Shown here: positions 1 to 12,459 of the stretch, piece after piece
How the letters are laid out: every line of letters begins with the position of its first letter
How positions within the stretch are numbered: the stretch's first letter is position 1
DNA from: Setaria digitata
Taxonomy: Eukaryota > Nematoda > Chromadorea > Rhabditida > Setariidae
Assembly: GCA_003640385.1 (NCBI GenBank)
Contig: RCAB01000016.1
Location: forward strand, 1 to 64,000
Length of the DNA stretch: 64,000 nucleotides
Direction of reading: 5' to 3'
Made by a program: the position numbers and the translations under genes
Notes under the pieces: model-generated
The model's database searches: none
Told to the model about the DNA's origin: nothing
Seen by the model: the letters and a program-made list of their open reading frames with translations, nothing else

Positions 1-232
1 TTTTTTTTTTTTTTTTTTTTTTTCATTTCTTCCCTGTTTTTCTCGAATGTTTTCTTTTTGTCTTTTATTTTATTCATCCTAAGAATTAACTTTTTTGTTT
101 ATACTTTTTTTTCCATGTACCTTATGAATTGTCACCGCTCATAACTTACCTGATAATGCATAGCAATAAATCTTTTTGCAAACATTTTTTAATCATTTAA
201 TTTTCTTGAAGCGTAAAAAAACGTTACGTACG
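1..232. other. 5' flank of the OYE-like gene
   Basis: Begins with a T homopolymer of 23 bases and continues AT-rich. No clear TTTCAG trans-splice acceptor lies close to the chosen start; TTCTTGAAG at about 203-211 is a weak candidate. An upstream 5' exon could lie outside the window. Confidence 0.4.
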
Positions 233-2285
233 ATGATGACAAACGGTATCCTTAATAGCAGCATGGAACCGACAGCACGTTGGGAATCCCCTGAAATTGA
301 TCAGGAAGCAGTTAAAATGTTTCTCGGTGAACGGTTACGTTTCCCGTACGCTAGTAATGTGATTGCCCCAAATCGCATGATGAAAAGTGCGATGAGTGAA
401 CAGGTAATTAAAATTTTAACTTTAATTGTTTACCTAAAATTACTCATTTATTTACTTAATGTCTGAGAAAATATCAGAATGTACATACAAATGCATTTTC
501 GATCAAAATTTTCGCATTGCAATTTCATTTTTCAATTAGTTATCCAATCTAGTTTCGCCTCGAACTCTTAGACATATTTATCATTCAAGTGAAGTCTAGA
601 AAAAAAAAAAAAAAAAAAAAAAATNATAAACCTATCAACTCTTTGCACCATCCGCCTTTCGACGAGAAATACATTTTTAGATCATCAATAATGCAAATAT
701 ATTTGAGAAAACTCTTAAAATGAAAATCTTTTGTTGCATTTTACACAATTATTTGACAAGAATTTAAAGCACAAAAAAGATGAAAATTGAAATTTGCTAC
801 AAATTTATCTTCATTATCGTTTATATCTGTTTCCACAGTGCTTATTATCGTTTTATATTAGATATCGTATATTCAGGTGACATTTTACCATCAAAGAATG
901 AAGCAAAAGAACATCCAGAGAAAGAATTTTATAAATCACTTTTAGAAAAAAAAAAATATATATGCATATAGTAATAACAATAAGAAAAAGTAATTAATAA
1001 AGTTTTAAGCTTCGTTTACCATATTTCTTAGATCAAATAAATGGCAATATATGCTTTGAAGGTTAAAAAATAAATTAAAACCTTCCACTTGAATTGTTTC
1101 AATATTTTTTCTACTACCAATGAGAAGTGCCAAACTTTGGCTCATCAGAATGATTCTATAAGAATAGATTGCAAATTATCAGCTTATTTTACTAATGCGA
1201 AAGTAAAAATTAATTACAAAATTGAAATTCAATTTCAATGAATGTAGAAAGAATTTTTGGAAAAAAGCGTTCCTTTACACTTTTTTAAGGTGGTTTAAAA
1301 AAAAAAAAAAAAAAAATGGAGTGAAATAATTGAATGATTGTTTTGCAAGTAAATTCGAGTTTTAAATATCATACTTTCTTTCAAATAATTCGTTGTTCCG
1401 CGAAACACTTCAAATAAACAATTGAAAATTAATAACAACAATTTTATTATACGATGTGTGAAATATTTTAAATAAATAAAAAAAAAAAAGTAATAATAAT
1501 AACATGTCTAATTTATATTGATTATTAAATCATAAAAGAAATAAAAATTAGATCGTTAAATAAGCAATAAATTTTTTGTTATTTTTATTTTTTAATTTCT
1601 TGAAATTTTCATAATTGTAATAAATTTTTTTGTTTTTTGTTTTTTTTTGTTTTCTTAGCTGGCAACATATGATGAAAATGATATGACGAAAAGCGGTATA
1701 CCAACACGAGAATTGATTAATTTGTATGAAAAATTTGCTGATGGTGGTTTCGGGACTATCGTTACTGGTTGTATTATGATTAATGGGGTAATTTTCATTT
1801 TCTTTAAAATTCATCATGATTAGTAAAAGAAGTGAGCAAAAATGAAAAGGTGATTGGAATGAATTATTTCGAATATGACAGGTCAGAATTAGTTCTCGCT
1901 AAAAGTGTGTACTAAAAAATTTTTCTTTTCTTTTTCTTTTTTTTTTTTTTTTTTTCATAAAAATTCTTGAAAAGCTCTAACTGTAAATATATTGCAATTA
2001 TCAGTGAGCGAAAAGATTGATAAACTTTTCTTTTTTTTTTTTTAATTCGAAAAACTTTAATTTGTTAAAAGAAGAAAAAGGGAAGACTGGAATAAAAAAA
2101 AAAGTAAATAAATAAAAGACAATTTTTCTTTATCATGATAAAAAAAAAAACTAATCAAAAATTTATGATATTACATTTGAAAAGGATAAAATTTTTTTAC
2201 ATAGTTTGTCACGTTTTCCGTATAATTAAAATATTTTTTTTTCTTTTTTTGTTTTTGTTTCTTTTTCTAAAAAAAACTTTTTATC

Positions 2286-2341
<56 letters not shown>

Positions 2342-2788
2342 NTTTTTTTTAAGTTTCATTGATCTTTTCATTCTTTTTTTTCTTATAAAAAATTTTTCCA
2401 CATTTTCAGGAAACAGTTTGATAATAATAAGCGAATTTAAAATTTATCAATTTTTTCCTTCCTAAATCATTTTTCTTTTTTTTTTTTAATATAATTAATT
2501 TTGACAAAATATATTATTGCATTAATGCATTTTTAGATAGCTTAATTTTGAAAATGAAACATTTATTTGTCATTTTTATCATTAATTTTTTTGATGTGTA
2601 ATTACAGAAAGATATTGAAGCTCCCGGAAATGTTATCATTGATAAAGAATTGGATTCCGATGAACGTCGCAGCGCATTTCAGGAATGGGCACAATGCACC
2701 AAAAGAAGTGGTAGCATCATTATTGCCCAGCTGTTTCATGTTTGTTTTTTGTTTTTTATTTCAATGATTTCAATTTTATTCCTTCTTT

Positions 2789-2831
<43 letters not shown>

Positions 2832-5800
2832 TTATTTCGTTTTCCTTTTTATTGTTGTCTTTTTTAGCTATTTATTTTATATTTTTTGAAAATTTTCCCT
2901 TACTGGCTTCAAATTCATGGAAAATCAATTTAAAATATTTGAAAAAGAAGCTGTATGTTCTAACCATATTCATTCATAGCTAATAGCTAAAATCATTTAG
3001 TGAGAACATATTACGAGGCAAAAAAAAATTGGTTTCTTAGTGTTCATAAATGGATATATACATTGCTGCAGTTGATGAAAAAGAAAAAATTAAAAATTAA
3101 AAAAAAAAAGGAAAAAAAAACGAAGTCAATATATTCTTTTTATATTTCCAATGTTTATAAAACTTTGGCAAAAAAAGAAGAAAAAAATAAATAAGTGATG
3201 AGAATGGAAATTCTCATAATAGTAGAATAAGCATTTTTAAAGCAACTGATATAAATGATTTTTGATAAGAACAATGCATATCGAAAACAAAAAAAAAAAC
3301 AGAAATTTAAATCGTATAATTCAGAACAATTCTGCCATATGAGTAAGTCTTTCGATAGAAAATTGTATTTTAATTAGTACTTACGTATTTTTTATATTAG
3401 ACAATTCTGATTTAAAAAAGAAAAAAAAACTGGAAAATTTCGTATACTAATGGAAAGATTCCAACAGAGCGAATTAAGTTGAAATAGTTAATCATTTAAA
3501 AAAAAAAATAAAATAAAATAAATAAATAAACAAAATTATGATAATTCAAAATCAAATATTTTACATCGCTGTTTCAGTTATAATTTCTTAATGAAAATTT
3601 AATTGTTAATAAGAACATGCATCTAGCCGTTTTAATTCTATCTTTTCTCATTAAGCTTCAAAAAAATTTAGTGAATAAACAAGTTTCAAAGTTAATATTT
3701 GTCAGTAATCGATAATGTCAAATCCCTCCTTTGGGATATACTAGAGCAAGAAATTAAAAAGAAAAAAAAAAAAAATTAATCAAGTAGATATATTTGTAGG
3801 ATTTGAATTTTGTGAAATTTTGTCACAATAGGTCAAACAACAATGGAAACTAAGTAATAAGTTTATAAATACTTTCATTATATTTTAAATTGAAGAGTAA
3901 CTTGAAACAAAATCTTTTTAATTTACATTAATAAAAAATTACTTCATTTTCAATTTCTTTTTTTTTTTTTCCAGCCTGGGAAATATGCTGCTGATTTGCC
4001 GCACAAAACAGATTTTGATATTAATAAATTAACGCGTAACCAAATTGGTGAATTAATTAATCAATATGCTTATGCGGCAAGTTATGCACAGCAATGCGGT
4101 TTGTTTTTCATTTTACGCGCATTGTGAATTTAATTAAATTTTTTTTTTTTTTTTCGCTTGCAAATAATACAGCCGGAAAATCACTCATTAGTTTTTTGAA
4201 GTGAAATTTTGAGATCATATTGATTAAATATCAATTTGTTATCAATTTAGGCAACAATTAACTTTATCTTTTTATCATTTTTATTCATTATCGATACCAT
4301 CTATTTAGAATAATATGATGTTGTGATAAAGACAGTTAATTAAGCTAAACCACTAATAGCAGTTTCTTATCGTTTGCTAAATTTGAAAAACTTGATGTTT
4401 GAATGTCGCACAAAACTCTCAAATCTTTATTTAAACGAATATTTAATTTTCTTCAACAGCTGTGCATTATTATTATTATTAATTTTTTTTTTTGAAGTTC
4501 ATTGAAATGTGAAATTTCATTCATCACTTAAATTATAGGAATTAGTCTCATTTCAGCTTTGAAATTTGTTTTAGATGTTAACAAATGGTTTTATTTACGA
4601 CTTGTTTAATTCATTTTGGATATTAATCTGAAAAGTTAATGGCTATGTTAACAATAAATTGTTATAAAATTTTCATACTTTAGGTTTTAATGGTGTGGAA
4701 ATTTCATGCGCCTATTTTTTCGCCCTTGGACAATTAATTACAAGTGGTTCTAATACGCGTAGTGATGAATTTGGTGGCGAACTTGATAATCGTGCAAAAA
4801 TTTTATTCAAAATTATCCAAGCAATACGGTATCAATCTTTATTAGCTTGTCATTTTTTACCAATTATTTCAAACATTCATTAAAAACTTTTTTTCCAACT
4901 TCTTTATTTAACAGTTAACTTATCCATCAAAATTATTACTTTTAGAAAATGCTAAAATTTTCGTCCAAATCATTAGATTACTTGAAATAGTTTTGAAATT
5001 AATAATGAAAATTTTGGTTTTTTTTGTTGTCTTAAGGATGAAAATTTCTAAGCCAAGCCGTTTTGTAATTGGTCTGAAATTGTTTTGCGGCAATTTTGAG
5101 CCCGACTATAAAGAAGAAACATTTGGTGAATTTATTCATAACGTTGAGGTAACTGTTTCTCATAATTATAGGTAAGATTGCTTACATTTCCGTTGATATT
5201 TCAGAAAATGTGTGGAACAAGCGGTGTAAAGAAATTAAAAAAAAGAAAAAATTACTTCAAAAAAGTTTTAGTTATTATTTTTAACCACCCTGGTTAATGG
5301 AGCTTCTTAACAACTTCCTGAATTTCATAGTCCGAATGAAAGTTTACATTCACTTTTCTTTTTAAAAAGCAGATAAATTTTAAAAAATACGTGATTAGTT
5401 GATAAATTAAATAATAATTTTGCAATGATTTCGTTTACCGCAAATCATTTCATGTCTTTCGATTAGTCTTAGGTATGTTTCCGCTTCTTTTCTGACTAGC
5501 TTGGAGTTAATTGCCTTATCGTTCGGATTAGTTACAACAGCAGTATGTTAAACTTTTATTATTATTATTCTTTTTTTTTTTTTTATGCTCTCTCAGATGC
5601 TAGTCAAACTGTTTAATAGTTGATAGATAATTTTGAAAAAGTTGAAAAGCATCATTTACATTTCCGGATTGACGGAAGACTGCTCAGACTATCAAGCATT
5701 TGCGTTCGGCAGTTTATTTCTAAATTAATCAAGGAAGTTGAGGAAGTTTTATGTTAAATAACTATTCATTTTCTAGTTCTTCATTTTCCTTCTTTTCCTT

Positions 5801-8800
5801 ACCCCAGCTTTCCCTTGAAAGTTAGAGAATTGTTTTAATGATTGTAAAAATAATTAATCATTTTGTCTGGGTCGACGAAAACCCAATTTCATGGCTTTCT
5901 CATTCAGTTCATTTATTGTTGCTATCAAAAAAAGAAAAAAAAAAAAAAAAAAAACGATGTTGCGATTCATTTAGCAATGCAGTTAATTTGAGATTGATGG
6001 AAATTCTTGAATTTCAAATTTGAGATTTAATTCATTTTATTTCTTCGTCGAAATTTTCACCCAACAGATATCGTATGTATTATAGCAGCACAATTTTATG
6101 AAAGGAAAAGAAAAAATTGTGCCATTTATTTCAAACAATCATTAGATTATTTTTTGAAAAAAAAAAAAAAAAAAATAGAAAGAGTACATATTTCCATTTT
6201 CTTCCCTTTTACTTTGCCTTTTCCTTTTTCCTCACAGTAAAAACATCGTGCCAAGAAATAATAATTCTTATACTTTTTCTTCTCATTTTTTGATAATTTC
6301 GTTTTCCTCTTTTGATATTCCAATTTAAAAATTATCAGACTATTTCAACTTATTTTTCTTTTTACAGAAAACTGGTTTTGATTACATAACTGTAACGGGT
6401 GGACATTACAATTTGATCAAAGATTTGAAACGTGGAGACGATCCGAAGAAATGTGAATATTTCTACCAGAAATTTGTTCTTACCGTAAGTAATTTATCAT
6501 TTTGCTAATGGTTTCTTCCTTTTTCTTTTTCTCTCTTTTTTTTTTTCAAATTTAAGCTAATGAAAAATTTGCATTTGATATTCGGAAATAATATTTTCAA
6601 TAACTCTTAATCTGCCAATATTTAATGCTTCCCATTTTACTGCATAAATGAAGTCTAATTCCAAATTAAAAATCAACTTTAAAATTCAATTTTAAAATTT
6701 TAAAATGAATGCAAGAAAAGGAAGTATTCATTTAGATGAAAAAGCATTTGACAAGGACGAAATTATTTATGAATGGTGGTTTTGTAACTGTCGGAGATAT
6801 GCTTGCTGCTGTGCAAAACGGCTGGGCAGCAGGTATTTCACTTGCTAGGCCTGTTGCTGCTGAGCCAGGTAATTATTCAGTTTTATTTCTTTTAGTGTAT
6901 TCTCATTTTAATTATCCAATACTATGGATAAAGAAATGGCTCTACTCATTATTTGTTTTGATTTAAGATTGAAAATTTAGTAAATAAAAATTCGAAAACT
7001 CCACTTGCAAAGTTTATGCGGAAAAATTTTTACTGATAAAAAAAAATAAGACAGATTGATTAATGAGTAATAATATGTTGTTACTTCCAACACCGTAATT
7101 TAAAAAAAAGAAAAAAGAAAACGGTTAAAAATAGCAGAAAAAAAGTAGTAGAATATAAGTTGAAATTGAAATTACGATTTTTTCAAAACAGAACTGTAAA
7201 AGGCGTACTTATAGACCTGCCAAAAAGGCTACTTGCCGGAGAAGTTAAAGGCGCAACAAAATCACTGTTTGAACCTTTGGATTACGCTGTCGAGTATGTC
7301 ATTTTTTGATGATTTTTTAAAAATTTAACCAGTTAGCAAATGGAAAAAAAAAAAAAAAAAAAACTTGTTTTTGCAGCAGTAGATGTCGAAAAAAAGAACG
7401 AAACTAATAAGACATTCCTGGAAATTGTAGTGCTAATTTGATAAGATGATGACTTATTTAAAGTGTTATCTTTTCTAGCAATTAATTGCCTCCATTTAAT
7501 TAAAAGCAAATTTTGAAGGGTTATATAGGTGACCGGTGTGATTTTGTACCATAGTAGTTTTGTGCTTTTTCAGGAAAGAGTTTGCTGGATCGCAACTTTG
7601 GCAACACGGTTATTTAATAACTGTAATGGATGCCTCAAATCCTGATCATGTTGAACAATTTAAAAAAGATTTGCATTTCCATGAAAAACAACGTTCACAA
7701 GCTGCTGCAAACGGGGGTGATTTAGTTATCGGTTATCCGAAAACAATTTTGCATCCGGAACTGTTGGATGAGGATATGCTTAGACGAATTCAACAGTCAG
7801 AAGCAAAAACAGTATCATCTGAGGTTATAACTTCAGACGAACAGCCACCAGAACCGGAAGCAGGAGTGGTCCCATTAACCGGAAAAGTTGATGATGCACA
7901 AAACGAGCTAGTAGAAGAAGAGACAATTCACGTAACGAAGAAACAGCTAGATTACGGAGCAGCATGTGATTTGCAAGAAAATACAGTGGAAGATTCGATT
8001 CATACAGTTGTGAAGAGACATGAAAATGTGGATGATGTTGGTGTAGAAATAATCGAAGAAACAATTGAAAAGGTAGTTTTAACTCAATCAGATTTCTCGG
8101 AACCACCACCATCAGAGCCAGCTGAAGCACCAAGCCAAAAGCAAGAAGTGGAAGATGTAGGTAAAGGACATGACGATGATGTTGACATTCTGAATGCAGC
8201 CGTTAAAGCAGTTGATAGCAGTTTTAATGATGCCAAATGTGCATTGGAATCTGCATTCGAAAAAGGAGTAAAACTTGTGGATGAAGTGGTTAAAGATGTC
8301 ACCGAAGCACTGCAGAAGGAGGATGCACAAGAAACTAATAAAGAGACGCGTCATGAAGAGGAATTACCACTCTCCAAAGAACCAGAAACAAAAGAAGCAA
8401 CAGAAGTGATTTCAGGATTGTCCGATGACGATAAGCCGATCATTTCTGGGGTCGTTGAAGAAGTAAAAGATACTGGTGACGAGTCATTAAAAACAGTAGA
8501 GCAGGAGAATCCGGAAGATATGACTACTGGAAGTGAAGGTGAAAAGCATTTAATGACCGCAAATGAGGATTCTGTGGTAGGAGGCGAGGGTAATGCCGTT
8601 GATGAAAATGTTGTTGAAGAAGTGATGCGCAAAGAAATATGCAATGTAATGACGGCATCATTTATAGAAGAATCAAGGTCACCTGAAACTGAATTGTCAC
8701 CTGGAAAAGGTGATGAGAAATTTACAGATGCTTCGGAATCTCAAGACGGCAAAGATGTAATAACAGAAAGTACAGATCAGTGCAAGCTTCCAGAAGATCA

Positions 8801-9884
8801 TTTTACAGGAAGTGTCCTGGAAACTCATGCTCCTGAAGGTGTAACGGAAGCATATATTCCAAAAGATACAGCAGAAGAGGGTCACATTCCGGAAAGTAAA
8901 AGTGAACAGATCTCGGAAAAAGATGACGAAACACATAAGCTAGGAGGATTATCTGACAGTGATCAACTCTGTGAAAATGTAAGCAACGATATCAAAAATG
9001 CATCACTAGCAGGCACAACCATATCGGGTGATGTTACCGCAGTGGGACAAATTCGGGAAGATCGCACGATTGAAGATATAAGGGATCAACATCTGGAAGG
9101 ATTTTTACCGGAAAATGGAGCTACTCAACCAGGATGGGATGGATTGTCCAGTGATGCTGACCAGTGCAAAGTATCCTCAACAACCTATTCAACAACACTA
9201 TTTGGCTCAACATTAATGGACGGAGGAAATGGCGAAACAGTTGTTTATGAGGAATATTATGATAAGCATACCATTCCTGGCCAGTCACCCCAAGAAACTT
9301 ATCACAGCAAAATTTATGGCATACCGAGCGGTGATGAATCGATGGATATAAAAAGTGGCGAAAAACAAATAGAGCCGGAATTTGAGTCGAAAAAATCATT
9401 CACAGATAGTATCACATCGGCCAAGGGCCATGGACTAACAGGCTTCATTTCATCGGCACTACCGGATTCCGTACAAAATTTGATCTCATCCACAAGAGAT
9501 AAATTTGATGAGATGCTCAGCGAAGGTAACGGCAAACAGCAACCTGAAATGCAATTTACGGTGAAAACAGAAGAAATGATAGGAGATGATGGACGTAAAT
9601 ATGAGGTTCATACGGAGAATTACACTACTACGGTTACAGATCATAGGTTATCATCTGGTTTTGAAGATGCGAAAACGTTTCTGACGGATGATTCTGATAA
9701 ATTCAAGATCCCTGATAATGATTTAGCTGGCGGACCTGCTGAAATTCATCGTTCGTCTGAAACCACCATTACAACGGTTACATCGGTTAAAAGTAATGAT
9801 AAGGATTCCAAAAAACATCGAGATGGTGGACTATTTGGCGACAAAAAAAGTACCGATGAGCTTGATTTTGAATTCATTCATTGA
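233..9884 (+). CDS. Old Yellow Enzyme-like NADH:flavin oxidoreductase with long acidic C-terminal tail
   Basis: Ten exons join in frame (1154 aa): 233-403, 1659-1787, 2608-2739, 3975-4098, 4684-4828, 5037-5148, 6368-6484, 6736-6868, 7203-7293, 7574-9884. Residues 1 to about 400 follow the FMN-binding OYE barrel: APNRMMKSAM near the N-terminus, IIAQLFHPGKYA (family QLWHxGR), SNTRSDEFGGELDNR (family NxRxDxYGGSxENR), then MNGGF and LARPVAAEP near the end. Such enzymes reduce electrophilic double bonds with NAD(P)H. At residues 190-196 the usual VEIHxAH/N reads VEISCAY, so the histidine pair that binds the substrate oxygen is missing and activity is doubtful. Residues from about 400 to the end are Glu/Asp/Ser/Thr-rich, probably disordered, with a short helical patch near 8200-8320. 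Start chosen at the Met-Met-Thr-Asn-Gly; the frame is open upstream to 176. The exon 9 acceptor (AAAG) is weak and was chosen to keep phase. No signal peptide seen. Confidence 0.85.
2290..2350. repeat. T homopolymer of about 60 bases
   Basis: An almost uninterrupted T run with one ambiguous base at 2342, inside intron 2 of the OYE-like gene. Its true length is uncertain because sequencing slips on such runs. Confidence 0.9.
2793..2826. repeat. (TC)n microsatellite
   Basis: About 16 TC dinucleotides shortly after exon 3 of the OYE-like gene. The pyrimidine-rich strand is the coding strand. Confidence 0.9.
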
Positions 9885-9927
9885 AATTTTGAACAACTTT
9901 TCTTGTTAGCAAGGGAAAAAACAAGTA

Positions 9928-9940
9928 AATAAAAAATAAA
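9928..9940 (+). terminator. Poly(A) signals of the OYE-like gene
   Basis: Two AATAAA hexamers (9928-9933 and 9935-9940) lie about 45-55 bases after the stop codon at 9882-9884, a normal place for a nematode cleavage and polyadenylation signal. Confidence 0.7.
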
Positions 9941-10225
9941 TCTAAACAAAACAGGCAAGAGAGAAATTTTTGAAACAAAATCTTCAGGAATCTTTATAGT
10001 CATAAAAAGAAAGAAAAATTTTGATTATTCATATATAGAGATTGGTCCGAATTGCCACTAATTATTACTTACTGATAGTACGAATAATAATTGAAGCAAC
10101 AACAACAGTTTGTTTACTTTTATTTATTTATTTGTTTTTCTCCCCCCCTCCCCCCTCCCAAACTGATAATCTTCAAATTGTGCTACATTATAGTACCAAG
10201 TATATATCTACATTTTTTTCTCAAT

Positions 10226-10255
10226 TATATATAGATATATATATATATATATATA
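10226..10255. repeat. (TA)n microsatellite
   Basis: Short alternating TA tract about 340 bp after the OYE-like stop codon. Confidence 0.85.
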
Positions 10256-10501
10256 ACTTTACTGATGCTATTTGCGTAATCAATCATCCACTTGAATGAG
10301 GTAATTATCAGGAAAATGGATAAAAATAAAAATTAGTCCAAAAGTTTTAGCTATCATTCCAGCATCTTTCCTTTCAGTTTCTAATATTTAGTAACAGCTT
10401 TCTTTACACTTTTTAAATTTATGTGTTATTTCGTGTACTTCGTCGCTTTTCCTAAGCTTTTCTCAGCTGTGCCAAAGCTTTCAATTTCAGCTACATTTCA
10501 G

Positions 10502-10798
10502 CGGAAAATTCGCTAATCACTGAGTCAGGAATAGAGAAAAATAGGAAACAGATAGATAACACTGCTTTTCCGAATCCGGAACTGCAATATTTCTTAGTGA
10601 TAATTTTTTTGCACCCGAAAATATAATATTTTTGATAGAGGATATGTTTTTGTACGATTTAGCATCGCAGTTTGTGCTGTTTAGTACTTCTCCGTCGTGA
10701 TTCATACTCTGGACATTTGGACTTACGGATTTTAACAGGTTATCGTTCCGGTGTTGTTAATCGTTTCATTATACTTGAACTGAGAATAGAACTGAAAG
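10502..10798 (+). other. Possible untranslated or orphan exon
   Basis: A 297-bp segment starts after a consensus acceptor (ACATTTCAG ending at 10501) and ends at a strong donor (GAAAG then GTAAGT at 10799). No frame is open across it; the longest open stretch codes for about 40 residues before a stop. It could be a 5' UTR exon, part of a long noncoding RNA, or chance pairing of splice motifs. No partner exon was identified. Confidence 0.25.
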
Positions 10799-11459
10799 GT
10801 AAGTGATATAATCAGGTTATGAAATACCGAAAATTGCGCGAAGAAAATGAATAAGAAGTAGCTTTCAGAAAGTTTTTCAGTAGTGATAGTACAGGTGGAA
10901 TCGTCAAAGAAATCATTTCAAACGATCATTAATTAACTGCTTCTTACAATAATAGCTTGAAATTTTAAAGAATTTCTAGTTATAGATGCTTAAAATGTTG
11001 AAGCATATGCAAGCAATCGATTCAGAAGTTTTAATATAATTTGGATTAGATCTAAAAGAAATTTTCATTTCTAATTAATTTTGAATTTCTCCACTTCTTT
11101 TTTCTGTTCTGTCTTCTTTTATTTGATTAGATTTTACGCTTAGTAACAGACAATTTATTCAATGATAAAATCGATTAGCAAACAGTAGTATGCATTAATT
11201 ATTAAAGTACTGTCAAGATTTGCTTTAAAAGAAACCAGAAACTCATTTCATCAATGATCAAACGTTACATTCCCATACTTTTGATAATCATTAATTGGTT
11301 ATAATGATCAAACAATATTAAGTGAGGAATTCTAACGCAGAATTTTTTCTGCTGTACTGAATTTTTGCATCTTATATTAACCATATTTTATTTAAAACCA
11401 ACTTAAAACGAATTTGATTAGCTTAATTCCTTTTTATTATATGAAAGTAATCCAATATT

Positions 11460-11930
11460 AAATTATACAGAGTGTGCAAAAATGTTACATCTACCTTGGA
11501 AAAAAAGTTCTATTTCATTAAATTTTAAAATTCAAAACTTTTTCAGCAATAATGATTGAGTTTCATAGGAAGTGTTAGTAAAATGAAAATATCATAAATA
11601 ATATGATAAAATCATAGCTTAATGCAGTGCTAATATCATTATCCACTAATCGTTTCTTTTCTTGTGTTAAGACAAAAAATTTCATACTTGTTATGGAACT
11701 TTTGTTTGCTCTTCACCACTCAACAACAATATATTTTGACTTTTTTTTCCCTTTAAAACACTTTTAGCAATGATTTTATTGCATGCTAATGGTAAAATAT
11801 AGCAATATTGATTGATCTGTTATTTCGAAAAAAAAAAAAAAATTGTCAGTATTTTGTTGTTTCATTATCAACTGAGCATTATTTTTTAATCATTTACCAT
11901 TATTCACATTTTTGCCACCCTGTATAATTT
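11460..11930. mobile_element. Mariner/Tc1-like miniature inverted-repeat element
   Basis: The left end reads AAATTATACAGAGTGTGCAA and continues AAATGT. The reverse complement of the right end reads AAATTATACAGGGTGGCAA and continues AAATGT. The two ends match over about 27 bases with one substitution and one indel. The CAGGGTG core and a flanking TA fit mariner/Tc1-type terminal repeats and their TA target duplication. If the repeats begin at CAG, the element is 11468-11922 with TA at 11466-11467 and 11923-11924. The 0.45-kb interior is AT-rich and codes for nothing, so it would be non-autonomous. Confidence 0.65.
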
Positions 11931-12303
11931 GCGCACGAATATTTATGTTGTTATTATTCCCATAAAAAGGTAATTTATTATTCTTGCTCCATCATTTTCT
12001 ACCAGACAAAACAATTGCTCCATATATATACATGTTTAGGAATAGAATTAATTTATTATATATATACTAAATTGATTCTACTCCTATTTTAGAAATCATT
12101 TACAGAAACCTAAAATATTCTAAATGAAATTATGCTTTTAAGGAAAAAATTGAATTGAATATTCGATTTGTTGTGCTAATTTTGCAGAACTTCCTCTTAT
12201 TCTTCAAACTGGTATCGAAATTTTTTCCCACGTGGCAGAAAAATAAAAAGAAAAAATAAAATAAAATAAAATGAAAAAATGCGAATTAGCATATAAAATG
12301 TCT

Positions 12304-12459
12304 CTAATAACTTTGATAATGTTTGATAACAACGATTGCATTTGTACGTGTCTCTCCATAATTTGATGGCATCAAATTTACCGGTATTTCCGGATTTACA
12401 GTTTGTTGTATAATGACTGCAACAAAGGTTAATCCATCGATTGCTTTTTGATCCAGAAT
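12304..12459 (-). other. Doubtful terminal exon downstream of the CysRS exons
   Basis: On the minus strand a 51-codon frame (ILDQKAIDGLTF...) starts after CATCAG in phase 0, the phase needed to join the exon ending at 15087, and ends at a stop at 12304-12306. The acceptor lacks a pyrimidine tract. The peptide does not resemble the lysine-rich C-terminus of cysteinyl-tRNA synthetases. Another frame is open over the same bases, so this may be chance. Confidence 0.15.

Noticed and set aside
7825..9535. Several open frames antisense to the acidic tail exon
   Set aside because: They mirror the biased codon use of the long plus-strand exon (Ser/Phe/Leu-rich translations) and have no splice sites or family motifs.
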